This document shows positions 1-5,198 of a stretch of DNA of 5,198 bases, piece after piece. The stretch is taken from the NCBI GenBank assembly GCA_036377055.1, contig DASUZD010000239.1:1-5198 (forward strand). The letters are read 5' to 3'. The position numbers and the translations under genes were made by a program. Source of the stretch: DASUZD01 sp036377055. GTDB lineage: Bacteria; Actinomycetota; Thermoleophilia; Gaiellales; Gaiellaceae. Each line of letters opens with the position of its first letter. The first letter of the stretch is position 1. The notes beneath the pieces are model-generated. The model saw nothing but the letters and a program-made list of their open reading frames with translations, made no database searches and was not told the DNA's origin.

Positions 1-1
1 T

Positions 2-493
2 GCCACGCAGATCCGCCGGGACCTCTCCGGGTTCGGGAAGTTCGGCAAGCGAGGCGTCGGCTACAACATCGACTCGCTGCTGGCGGAGATCCGCAAGATC
101 CTGCGGACGCAGGGGCAGCACAACATCGCCCTGATCGGCGCAGGCCGGCTCGGACAGGCGATCGCGTCGTCGCCGATCTTCGCCGAGCACGGGATCAACA
201 TCGCGGCCGTGTTCGACACGGATCCGGACAAGGTCGGCCGCACCGTCGGCAGCGTTCCCGTCAGCGACTACGGGCGGCTCGCCGAGACTGTCCGCGAGAA
301 GAACATCATCGTCGGCGTGCTCGCCGTTCCGGCGGTCGAGGCGCAGAAGGCCGCGAACGACCTCGTCGACGCGGGCGTGAAGATCCTCTTCAACTATTCC
401 GAGGCGCTCCTCGACACGCCGAGCGACGTCGCCGTCCACACCTCGAACCCGGCTGTCGAGCTGCTCTACGCGCTCTATTTCCACCTGACCTAG
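2..493 (+). CDS. rex: Redox-sensing transcriptional repressor Rex (C-terminal part, 5' truncated)
   Basis: Rex is a cytosolic dimeric repressor that reads the NADH/NAD+ ratio. It binds operators when NAD+ dominates and releases DNA when NADH binds, de-repressing respiratory and fermentative genes. The window holds the last 163 codons, read in frame from base 2 to a TAG stop; roughly the first 50-60 residues, most of the winged-helix domain, lie upstream. The visible part opens with the family hallmark that closes the DNA-binding domain (QIRRDLSGFGKFGKRGVGYN). A Rossmann dinucleotide-binding fold follows: beta strand IALIGAGRLG (about bases 128-154, glycine-rich GAGRLG at 137-154), then AAVFDTDPDKVG, whose acidic residue after the second strand is typical of NAD(H) binding. 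The end (NPAVELLYALYFHL) matches the C-terminal helix used in domain-swapped Rex dimers. There is no sign of damage. The next gene starts 36 bases downstream with its own candidate promoter. The operators this Rex binds are not visible here. Confidence 0.96.
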   Translation, partial: ATQIRRDLSGFGKFGKRGVGYNIDSLLAEIRKILRTQGQHNIALIGAGRLGQAIASSPIFAEHGINIAAVFDTDPDKVGRTVGSVPVSDYGRLAETVREKNIIVGVLAVPAVEAQKAANDLVDAGVKILFNYSEALLDTPSDVAVHTSNPAVELLYALYFHLT

Positions 494-517
494 GTCTCGC
501 TTCCCAACCTTCGCGTC

Positions 518-523
518 TACGCT
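518..523 (+). promoter_or_regulatory. Candidate -10 hexamer (TACGCT) for a leaderless glycosyltransferase mRNA
   Basis: TACGCT fits the actinobacterial TANNNT -10 pattern and ends six bases before the ATG at 530. That spacing would put the transcription start at or next to the start codon. No purine-rich ribosome binding site precedes the ATG, which fits a leaderless transcript. This is inferred from spacing only; I see no convincing -35 element. Confidence 0.4.
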
Positions 524-529
524 CGCGCG

Positions 530-1771
530 ATGCGGATCCTCTTCTGGCACGGCTACCTGCTCGAGGGCACGGGGTCGAACGTCTACACCCGGGCGCTCGC
601 GCGCGAGTGGAGCCTCGCCGGACACGACGTCGTCGTCCTCAGCCAGGAGCGGCACGCCGAGCGGTTCGACCTCGGCGGGGCGGAGGTGGTGCGGCCCGAG
701 ATCGACGGGATCCTGCCAGTCTTCGTCGTCGACCGCTACGAGGGGCTCGAGCCGCGGAAGCTCCAGGAGCTCTCGCGCGCCGAGCTGGACCGCTACGTGG
801 AGCTGAATGCGGAGGCGATCCGCGAGCGGCTCCCGGCCGATCTCGTCTTCGCGAACCACGTCCTTCCTGGCGGCGCGGTCGGCGAGGCGACCGGCGCGCG
901 CTACGCGGTCAAGGCGCACGGGTCGGAGCTCGAGTACTCGATCCGCGACAACCCCGAGCTCGTGGAGCGCGCTCGCAGCGCGGTGGACGGCGCGGAGGCG
1001 GTGTTCGTCGGCTCGCGCCACATCCGGACCGTGCTCGAGGACGTGCTCGGGCCGGTCGACCGCGTTCACGAGGTTCCACCGGGGGTCGACGTCGACGAGT
1101 TCCGGCCGCGGGGTCGGGCCGAGGCGCTTACCGGGCTCGTGGAAGAGGCGCGGCGGGATCCGCCCAATCCCGGGAACGCGGAGGAGCGCCTCCCGGACGA
1201 GGGGAACGCGGAGCGGCTCGCGTCGTTCCTGCGCGCGGACGAGCCCACCGTCCTCTACTTCGGCAAGCTCCTGTTCAACAAGGGCGTTCACGTCCTGCTC
1301 GAGGCGCTCCGCGTGCTGGACGTCCGCACCGTCGTCGTCGGCTTCGGCGACTACCGCGCGGAGCTCGAGGCGCTCGCGCCTGCGCGCACGCTGTTCACCG
1401 GGCCGCTCCAGCATCGCCACCTCGTGCATTTGCTGCCGCTCGCGGACGTGACCGTCGTCCCGTCGATCTTCCCGGAGGCTTTCGGGATGGTCGCGGCCGA
1501 GGCGGCCGCCGCGGGCTCGCCGCCGCTCGTCGCCCGCCACTCGGGGCTGGCCGAGGTCGCCGAGGGGCTCGAGGCGGAGTACCCGCCGACGCTCCGCCAC
1601 CTCGCGAGCTTCGCGACCGGCGACGTCGACGACCTGCGCGCGAAGCTCGAGGAGCTGCTGGCGCTGCCGCCCGACGTGCGTGCTGGGCTCGGGGACGCGG
1701 CCCGCCGCGCTGCGGTCGAGCGATGGAGCTGGGCGAGCGTCGCGGAACGGCTGCTCGCGGCGGTGCCGTAA
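530..1771 (+). CDS. GT4-family glycosyltransferase (GT-B fold)
   Basis: This 413-residue protein has the usual length and two-domain layout of a retaining GT-B enzyme of family GT4, which moves a sugar from a nucleotide-sugar donor to an acceptor. It is cytosolic or loosely membrane-associated, with no signal peptide or membrane span. The N-terminal acceptor domain starts with a beta strand and glycine-rich loop (MRILFWHGYLLEGTGSNVY) and contains HGSE at residues 130-133. The linker carries VPPGVD at 182-187. The C-terminal donor domain has GKLLFNKG at 245-252, where the Lys usually contacts the donor phosphate, and the GT4 EX7E motif, E316 to E324, in PEAFGMVAAEAAAAG. Residues about 192-240 form a variable linker with a short internal repeat. 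The ATG at 530 is chosen because the N-terminal strand begins there; no Shine-Dalgarno is present. Donor and acceptor cannot be read from sequence. A role in glycolipid, polysaccharide or small-molecule glycosylation is possible; it lacks clear MshA-specific features. Confidence 0.9.
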   Translation: MRILFWHGYLLEGTGSNVYTRALAREWSLAGHDVVVLSQERHAERFDLGGAEVVRPEIDGILPVFVVDRYEGLEPRKLQELSRAELDRYVELNAEAIRERLPADLVFANHVLPGGAVGEATGARYAVKAHGSELEYSIRDNPELVERARSAVDGAEAVFVGSRHIRTVLEDVLGPVDRVHEVPPGVDVDEFRPRGRAEALTGLVEEARRDPPNPGNAEERLPDEGNAERLASFLRADEPTVLYFGKLLFNKGVHVLLEALRVLDVRTVVVGFGDYRAELEALAPARTLFTGPLQHRHLVHLLPLADVTVVPSIFPEAFGMVAAEAAAAGSPPLVARHSGLAEVAEGLEAEYPPTLRHLASFATGDVDDLRAKLEELLALPPDVRAGLGDAARRAAVERWSWASVAERLLAAVP

Positions 1772-1774
1772 CGG

Positions 1775-1836
1775 CGGGGACAGTCCCCACCGGCCCGCGC
1801 GGACGTGGTCGGAGGGGCCGGCGGGGTCTGTCCCCG
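1775..1836. repeat. REP/BIME-like long inverted repeat (two GGGG-N5-CCCC palindromes)
   Basis: Starting four bases after the glycosyltransferase stop, bases 1775-1796 pair with 1815-1836 in 20 of 22 positions, leaving an 18-base loop. The mismatches are T1784/T1827 and A1789/C1822. Each arm carries a smaller palindrome: GGGGACAGTCCCC (1776-1788, perfect around a central A) and GGGGTCTGTCCCC (1823-1835, imperfect). The inner part of the stem is CCGGCCC against GGGGCCGG. No T tract follows, so it is not a standard Rho-independent terminator, although so stable a hairpin could stop transcription or protect the 3' end of the upstream mRNA. Placement between genes and relatedness to the motif copies at 3602 and 3704 suggest a dispersed REP-type repeat. 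Confidence 0.75.
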
Positions 1837-1853
1837 GGGCTGCCGCGGCGGGC

Positions 1854-1875
1854 GGCGCGCCTCGTCCCGCGCGCC
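1854..1875. other. Small perfect GC hairpin in the glycosyltransferase-ligase gap
   Basis: GGCGCGC at 1854-1860 pairs perfectly with GCGCGCC at 1869-1875 around an 8-base loop. It lies just upstream of the candidate ligase promoter. No T run follows. In such GC-rich DNA a 7-bp stem can arise by chance, so a role is not established. Confidence 0.25.
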
Positions 1876-1886
1876 AACGCTTCAAC

Positions 1887-1892
1887 TAATGT
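1887..1892 (+). promoter_or_regulatory. Candidate -10 hexamer (TAATGT) for the ligase operon
   Basis: TAATGT lies in the only AT-rich patch of this gap (1881-1895) and matches TANNNT. It ends nine bases before the GTG at 1902, so the transcript would have little or no leader. The stretch between it and the GTG has no Shine-Dalgarno-like purine run. No clear -35 box is seen; assignment rests on composition and spacing. Confidence 0.35.
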
Positions 1893-1901
1893 AGTCCGGC
1901 C

Positions 1902-3059
1902 GTGGGCGACGAACAGCGACTCACGCCGGAAGAGCAGCTGCGGACGGCGCGCGAGGCCTTCGAGGCCACCACCGACTTCTCGGTTGCCGTGGAGGAGGAG
2001 TTCGCGCTCCTCGACCCGAACACGCTCGAGCTCGTCAGCCGCTTCGAGGAGCTCCAGGCTGCGGCGCGGGGAACGGTGCTCGAGGAGCATCTCGTCGGCG
2101 AGCTGATCGCGTCCGAGGTCGAGATCAAGACGGGCCGCACGGAGAGCTTCGCGGAAGCTGCGCCGCGGATGGCCGAGCGGCGCGCCCAGCTCGCGGCCCT
2201 CGCCGGCGACCTCGGGGTCGGGCTCGGGGCCACCGGCACCCACCCCTGGAGCCGCTGGCAGGACCAGCGCATCATCGACACGCCCCACTACCGCCGGAAC
2301 AACGAGATCCTCCAGTACGTCGTCTGGCGGAACACCAGCTTCGGTCTGCACGTGCACGTGGCGATCCGCGGCGCCGACCGCGCGATCGCCGTCCACAACG
2401 CGCTGCGCGTATTCCTTCCCGAGCTGCTGGCCCTCTCCGCCAGCTCGCCGTTCGTCGAGGGCGTGAACAGCGGCCTCCACTCGGCGCGGACGCAGATCTT
2501 CACACGCATGTTCCCGCGCTGCGGGATCCCGGATCCTTTCACCGGCTGGGCCGAGTTCGAGGACTACGTGCGGGTGCTGTACGCCACCGGCTCGATCACG
2601 GAGCACACCCAGCTCTGGTGGACCGTGCGCCCGCACCTCGCGTTCCCGACCGTCGAGCTGCGGATCTGCGACGCGCAGCCCGAGCTCCCCGAGGCGCAGT
2701 CGCTCGCGGCGTTCGCCTACGCCCTCACCGTTCGGCTCGCACGCGCGATCGACGAGGGGGAGCCCATCCCGGACGTACCGCGGCGCCTGCTCGAGGAGAA
2801 TCTCTGGCGCGCGATCCGCTTCGGCCTCTCGGGCGAGCTGATCGACTTCCCGGCGCGCGAGGTCGTTCCCGCGCGCGCCCGCCTCGAGGCCCTGGCCGAA
2901 TGGGTCATGCCGGTGGCTGAGGAGATCGGGGCGGCGCCGTATGTCTCGATCCCCGCGGCGAACGCGGCCGAGCGCCAGCGGGCGCGGTACGACGAGGGCG
3001 CGACGCTCGAGGAGATCTACGCGGAGCAGGTGCGGCCGAAGGAGCCGGTGGCGCGATGA
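1902..3059 (+). CDS. Carboxylate-amine ligase of the GCS2 family (YbdK-like, glutamate-cysteine ligase type 2)
   Basis: The 385-residue protein fits the GCS2 (YbdK/COG2170-type) family of ATP-dependent ligases that activate a gamma-carboxylate, usually of glutamate, and join it to an amine. Some members make gamma-glutamylcysteine weakly; the true substrate of most is unknown. Family marks in order are the VAVEEEFALLD segment at residues 28-38 (acidic residues for Mg-ATP), GTHPW ending at W116, the histidine pair HVHV at 150-153, the NSGLHSARTQIFTRMFPR segment, and RPHLAFPTVELRICD at 243-257, the strongest signature. The length is usual for the family and no key segment is missing. It is a soluble cytosolic enzyme. 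The start is the GTG at 1902: it lies about 27 codons before VEEEF, as in relatives, and follows a TANNNT hexamer. Its TGA overlaps the ATG of the DUF1844 gene, indicating co-translation. Substrate remains open; the gene name is left blank for that reason. Confidence 0.9.
   Translation: MGDEQRLTPEEQLRTAREAFEATTDFSVAVEEEFALLDPNTLELVSRFEELQAAARGTVLEEHLVGELIASEVEIKTGRTESFAEAAPRMAERRAQLAALAGDLGVGLGATGTHPWSRWQDQRIIDTPHYRRNNEILQYVVWRNTSFGLHVHVAIRGADRAIAVHNALRVFLPELLALSASSPFVEGVNSGLHSARTQIFTRMFPRCGIPDPFTGWAEFEDYVRVLYATGSITEHTQLWWTVRPHLAFPTVELRICDAQPELPEAQSLAAFAYALTVRLARAIDEGEPIPDVPRRLLEENLWRAIRFGLSGELIDFPAREVVPARARLEALAEWVMPVAEEIGAAPYVSIPAANAAERQRARYDEGATLEEIYAEQVRPKEPVAR
3038..3044 (+). promoter_or_regulatory. 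Ribosome binding site of the DUF1844 gene (GAAGGAG)
   Basis: GAAGGAG lies inside the end of the ligase gene, 11 bases before the ATG at 3056. It is a good Shine-Dalgarno match at slightly long spacing and supports the ATG that overlaps the ligase stop, alongside ribosome hand-over through the ATGA overlap. Confidence 0.5.
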
Positions 3060-3517
3060 GCGGCGGGATCTGGGTTCCTCCCGGGGGCAGCGCCGACCTG
3101 CCGCCCGAGGAGCCCGAGCCCGAGCAGGAGCTCTCCGACCAAGAGCTCGCCGATCGCTTCCGCGAGGAGCTGAAGCGGATCAAGGTCGTCGACCTGCTCG
3201 TGCAGACGCTCTATACGGTGTCTTCGCTCGGCTACCACAGGCTCGGCCCGGAGGCCCGCGACCTGCCGCAGGCGCGGCTCGCGATCGAGACCCTGCGCGC
3301 GCTCCTGCCGGTCGTCCGCGGGGAAGCGCCCGACGAGGTCGTCCGGGACTTCGAGCAGGTGGTCGCGAACATGCAGCTCGCGTACGCCGACGCTGTCAAG
3401 CAGGAGCAGCCGCCGGAGCCGGACCGGCCCGCAGAGGGCGAGTCGGCCGCGGAGGAGGCGCCCGCGCCCGAGGATCTCGAGCCGGTCGACGAAGAGGAGC
3501 TCGGCGGAGGCGGTTGA
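3056..3517 (+). CDS. DUF1844-domain protein
   Basis: A 153-residue acidic soluble protein of unknown function. The centre matches the layout I know for DUF1844: a hydrophobic helix (KVVDLLVQTLYTVSSLGYHRLG, about residues 43-64), a short linker, DLPQARLAIETLRALLPVV (69-87), and a final helix around VVRDFEQVVANMQLAYADAV (95-114). The N-terminus is a proline/glutamate-rich lead (residues 8-25). The tail from about 117 to the end is disordered-looking, rich in Glu, Pro and Ala, and ends in GGGG. There is no signal peptide and the helices are not long or hydrophobic enough for clear membrane spans. Its ATG overlaps the ligase TGA by four bases (ATGA), so the two are translated together and may share a context, though DUF1844 proteins are widespread and have no established role. 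The family call comes from pattern memory, not a search. Confidence 0.8.
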   Translation: MSGGIWVPPGGSADLPPEEPEPEQELSDQELADRFREELKRIKVVDLLVQTLYTVSSLGYHRLGPEARDLPQARLAIETLRALLPVVRGEAPDEVVRDFEQVVANMQLAYADAVKQEQPPEPDRPAEGESAAEEAPAPEDLEPVDEEELGGGG

Positions 3518-3532
3518 GCCCGGGCGCCGAGG

Positions 3533-3545
3533 GGGCTTCGAGCCC
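3533..3545 (+). terminator. Possible weak terminator hairpin after the DUF1844 gene
   Basis: GGGCT at 3533-3537 pairs with AGCCC at 3541-3545 across a TCG loop, 16 bases after the stop codon. No T tract follows, so if transcription ends here it would be by a non-canonical or Rho-assisted route. A 5-bp GC stem can be chance in this DNA. Confidence 0.25.
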
Positions 3546-3599
3546 GACCGCGCCGAACCTGTCGCTTAGTCCCCTGCCGGAGCGGCGGTTCCGGCCACC

Positions 3600-3616
3600 C
3601 CGGGGTCTGACCCCGG
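3600..3616. repeat. REP-like palindrome, copy 3 (core GGGGTCTGACCCC)
   Basis: The 13-base core at 3602-3614 is a perfect palindrome around a central T. It extends by two G:C pairs on each side, giving an 8-bp arm on each side of the centre at 3600-3616. It is followed by TTGCGC at 3618-3623, which the next copy also has. The core is identical to the copy at 3704 and differs from the copies at 1776 and 1823 only in the central five bases. Confidence 0.7.
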
Positions 3617-3702
3617 TTTGCGCCTGAACCCGCGCTCACCTGTTCACAGGCCGCACGCGTTCTGCCTGCGTTTGCTCGGCGAACGCGGTCGCGCTGCGGG
3701 TG

Positions 3703-3717
3703 CGGGGTCTGACCCCG
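3703..3717. repeat. REP-like palindrome, copy 4 (core GGGGTCTGACCCC)
   Basis: The core at 3704-3716 is identical to that at 3602-3614 and extends by one C:G pair. It is followed by TTGCGC at 3721-3726, matching the flank of copy 3 apart from one inserted base and a few changes. Copies 3 and 4 therefore sit as direct repeats 102 bases apart, and the repeat unit may extend past the palindrome on its right side. Confidence 0.7.
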
Positions 3718-3788
3718 AAGTTGCGCGGAAGCGTCACGCGCTCTCCACCGGACGGCTTCGTCTCACAGGCCTCCGGCGGTGGCTTTGT

Positions 3789-3796
3789 GATAGAAA
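3789..3796 (+). promoter_or_regulatory. Candidate -10 region for hppA (GATAGAAA)
   Basis: The TGTGATAGAAAAC stretch is the only AT-rich patch upstream of hppA, and GATAGA or TAGAAA could serve as a -10 box. Transcription would then begin near 3800-3805, giving a leader of about 45 bases. No good -35 match lies 16-18 bases upstream, so the call is tentative. Confidence 0.3.
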
Positions 3797-3802
3797 ACCC
3801 GC

Positions 3803-3824
3803 CGCGCCGAGCGACCTCGGCGCG
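3803..3824 (+). promoter_or_regulatory. Perfect 9-bp hairpin in the hppA leader
   Basis: CGCGCCGAG (3803-3811) pairs without mismatch with CTCGGCGCG (3816-3824) around a CGAC tetraloop. ATCTTTGTGA follows. The short T run makes it resemble a weak intrinsic terminator, but it lies 22 bases before the hppA ATG and ahead of the Shine-Dalgarno. It may be an attenuator or stabilising 5' stem, or the terminator of upstream readthrough. Which one cannot be told from sequence. Confidence 0.5.
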
Positions 3825-3832
3825 ATCTTTGT

Positions 3833-3839
3833 GAGGGAG
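3833..3839 (+). promoter_or_regulatory. Ribosome binding site of hppA (GAGGGAG)
   Basis: The purine-rich GAGGGAG ends seven bases before the ATG at 3847, a normal Shine-Dalgarno spacing. It fixes this ATG as the start. This contrasts with the glycosyltransferase and ligase starts, which have no such site. Confidence 0.7.
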
Positions 3840-3846
3840 CGGGCAG

Positions 3847-5198
3847 ATGCTTTTTTCGTTCTTCAGTAGCCATCCGATCGCGTTTGCGCTCGTATGCGCA
3901 GTCGTCGCGATCGCATACGGGATCGGCCTCACCGTGTGGCTGCTCGGACGCCCCGCGGGCAACGAGCGGATGCAGGAGATCGCACGCGCCGTCCAGGAGG
4001 GCGCCGCCGCGTACCTGCGCCGCCAGTACACGACGATCGCCGTCGTCTCGATCGTCCCGTTCCTCCTGATCGGCCTCTACCACAAGCTCGGCTGGGGGAC
4101 GGCCTTCGGCTTCCTGCTCGGCGCCGCGCTCTCCGCGGCCGCCGGCTTCATCGGGATGAACGTCGCCGTTCGCTCGAACTCCCGGACGGCCGAGGCTGCT
4201 CGCGGCGGCCTGAAGCCGGCGCTGAACGTCGCTTTCCGCGCAGGCTCGGTCACCGGCCTCTTGGTCGTCGGGCTGGGCCTGCTCGGCGTCGCCGGCTACT
4301 ACGCGTTCCTGACCCACGTCATCGACGACCAGCCGCGGAAGGCGATCGAGAACCTCGTCGGGCTCGCGTTCGGCGGCTCGCTGATCTCCGTCTTTGCGCG
4401 TCTCGGCGGCGGCATCTACACGAAGGCCGCGGACGTCGGCGCCGACCTCGTCGGCAAGATCGAGGCCGGAATCCCGGAGGACGACCCGCGCAACCCGGCG
4501 GTGATCGCCGACAACGTCGGCGACAACGTCGGCGACTGCGCCGGGATGGCGGCCGACCTCTTCGAGACGTACGCCGTCACTGCCGTCGCGGTGATGCTGC
4601 TCGGGATCACGACGCTTCGCTCCGTCAACCTCGCGCTGTACCCGCTCGCGCTCGGCGGCATCTCGGTGCTCGCGTCGGTGATCGGGACGTTCTTCGCCCG
4701 CGTCGGGCGGCGCGGCTCGATCATGAACGCGCTCTACCTCGCGGTGATCGTCGCGACCGTGCTGTCCGCGATCGGGTTCATCCCGGTCACGCTTGCGTTC
4801 GACAACGAGAGGGGCCTCGGCTTCGGCGACCTCTACGGCTCCGCGATCGTCGGGCTCGTGGTCACGTTCCTGCTCGTCGCGATCACCGAGTTCTACACCG
4901 GCACGCGCTGGCCGCCGGTGAAGTCGATCTCCCGCGCCTCGCAGACGGGTCACGCGACGAACATCATCGAAGGGCTCGCCGTCGGTATGCAGGCGACCGC
5001 CCTGCCGGTGATCGTGATCGCCGCCGGGATCCTGATCGCACACCATTTCGCAGGCCTCTACGGGATCGGCGTTGCCGTGATGGCCCAGCTGTCGATGACG
5101 GGCCTGATCGTCGCGCTCGACGCGTACGGCCCGGTCACCGACAACGCCGGCGGAATCGCCGAGATGGCGGACCTGCCCGAGTCGGTGCGCGCGATCAC
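3847..5198 (+). CDS. hppA: Membrane-bound ion-translocating pyrophosphatase HppA (3' truncated by window edge)
   Basis: HppA hydrolyses pyrophosphate at the cytoplasmic face of the membrane and uses the energy to export H+ (Na+ in some members). The frame is open from the ATG at 3847 to the edge: 450 codons of the usual 670-700 or more. The first span is residues 11-34 (IAFALVCAVVAIAYGIGLTV onward). EGAAAYLRRQY (51-61) is a family motif after it. The PPi/Mg-binding core is DVGADLVGK (196-204) followed by EDDPRNP (211-217) and DNVGDNVGDCAGMAADLFE (222-240), with all the catalytic aspartates present. SISRASQTGHATNIIEGLAVGM (about 360-381) and DAYGPVTDNAGGIAEM (425-440) are further conserved stretches. 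Many hydrophobic segments lie between them, as expected for a protein of about 16 spans. The position separating K+-dependent from K+-independent enzymes (the GNTT-A/K motif) lies just past the edge, so subtype is undetermined. A good Shine-Dalgarno and a leader hairpin precede it; it appears to be its own transcription unit. Confidence 0.96.
   Translation, partial: MLFSFFSSHPIAFALVCAVVAIAYGIGLTVWLLGRPAGNERMQEIARAVQEGAAAYLRRQYTTIAVVSIVPFLLIGLYHKLGWGTAFGFLLGAALSAAAGFIGMNVAVRSNSRTAEAARGGLKPALNVAFRAGSVTGLLVVGLGLLGVAGYYAFLTHVIDDQPRKAIENLVGLAFGGSLISVFARLGGGIYTKAADVGADLVGKIEAGIPEDDPRNPAVIADNVGDNVGDCAGMAADLFETYAVTAVAVMLLGITTLRSVNLALYPLALGGISVLASVIGTFFARVGRRGSIMNALYLAVIVATVLSAIGFIPVTLAFDNERGLGFGDLYGSAIVGLVVTFLLVAITEFYTGTRWPPVKSISRASQTGHATNIIEGLAVGMQATALPVIVIAAGILIAHHFAGLYGIGVAVMAQLSMTGLIVALDAYGPVTDNAGGIAEMADLPESVRAI

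Larger units (their letters stand above)
3518..3846. other. 329-base non-coding gap between DUF1844 gene and hppA
   Basis: I find no believable gene here on either strand; open frames in it are short, arginine- and proline-rich and read through the palindromes. It contains a small hairpin after the DUF1844 stop (3533-3545), a 6-bp stem GCCGGA/TCCGGC (3576-3595), two copies of the GGGGTCTGACCCC palindrome (3602, 3704), a small CCTGT/ACAGG hairpin (3639-3650), and the probable hppA promoter and leader (about 3783-3846). No tRNA, known riboswitch or other RNA gene is recognisable. Confidence 0.6.

Noticed and set aside
607..2106. Plus-strand open frame of 499 codons overlapping the glycosyltransferase and ligase
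   Set aside because: Almost entirely Arg, Gly, Ala and Pro; it is the out-of-frame reading of two well-supported genes.
1395..2636. Minus-strand open frame of 413 codons across the glycosyltransferase-ligase junction
   Set aside because: It runs through the end of one real gene, a hairpin-rich gap and half of the next, and reads as Arg/Ala/Gly-rich sequence without a domain.
3631..3650. Possible Rex operator containing GTTCACA
   Set aside because: The right half matches the actinobacterial Rex half-site, but the left half that should read TGTGAAC is not there. The other TGTGA and TCACA words nearby are in the wrong order or spacing for an inward-facing operator.
3600..3717. CRISPR array
   Set aside because: There are only two short copies 102 bases apart with degenerate flanks, and no regular spacer unit or cas gene.
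3783..3846. Fluoride riboswitch upstream of the pyrophosphatase gene
   Set aside because: Considered because fluoride riboswitches can precede pyrophosphatase genes, but the conserved GGNGATGG and TGATG-type segments are absent and the visible hairpin does not fit the pseudoknot layout.
3618..3869. 83-codon open frame between the DUF1844 gene and hppA
   Set aside because: It reads through a repeat palindrome and the hppA leader hairpin and overlaps the hppA start; composition is unlike a protein and there is no ribosome binding site.
3763..5046. Long minus-strand open frame of 427 codons opposite hppA
   Set aside because: Its product is a low-complexity Asp/Arg/Glu/Gly-rich string with no recognisable domain, while the plus strand encodes an unmistakable membrane pyrophosphatase. 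Such antisense frames are a by-product of GC-rich codon use.

Overview
The window looks like chromosomal DNA from a high-GC Actinomycetota, most likely the class Thermoleophilia (Gaiellales or Solirubrobacterales type). The basis is the strongly G/C third codon positions, the family mix (actinobacterial-style Rex, a GCS2/YbdK-like ligase, a DUF1844 protein, a membrane pyrophosphatase), and gene starts that lack a Shine-Dalgarno sequence but carry a TANNNT hexamer just upstream. The lineage is an inference from pattern recognition; no marker gene is present to settle it.

All genes are on the + strand. Positions 2-493 hold the 3' part of rex, the NADH/NAD+-sensing repressor. After a 36-base gap comes a GT4-family glycosyltransferase (530-1771). 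A 130-base gap follows, almost filled by a strong 62-base inverted repeat built from two GGGGWCWGWCCCC-type palindromes. A GCS2-family carboxylate-amine ligase (1902-3059) then overlaps by ATGA a small DUF1844 protein (3056-3517), so these two form a translationally coupled pair. A 329-base non-coding gap (3518-3846) carries two more copies of the 13-base palindrome, small hairpins and the probable promoter and leader of the last gene. From 3847 to the right edge runs the first 450 codons of hppA, the membrane-bound ion-pumping pyrophosphatase; it is open at the edge.

Functionally the genes are mostly housekeeping: redox-responsive repression (Rex), sugar transfer (GT4), an ATP-dependent gamma-glutamyl-type ligation (GCS2 family) and energy conservation from pyrophosphate (HppA). 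I see no evidence that they form one pathway beyond the ligase-DUF1844 coupling.

I do not see a new defence or mobile system. The most unusual signal is the family of short GGGG-NNNNN-CCCC palindromes, four copies confined to the two larger intergenic gaps, which resembles REP/BIME-type repeats.
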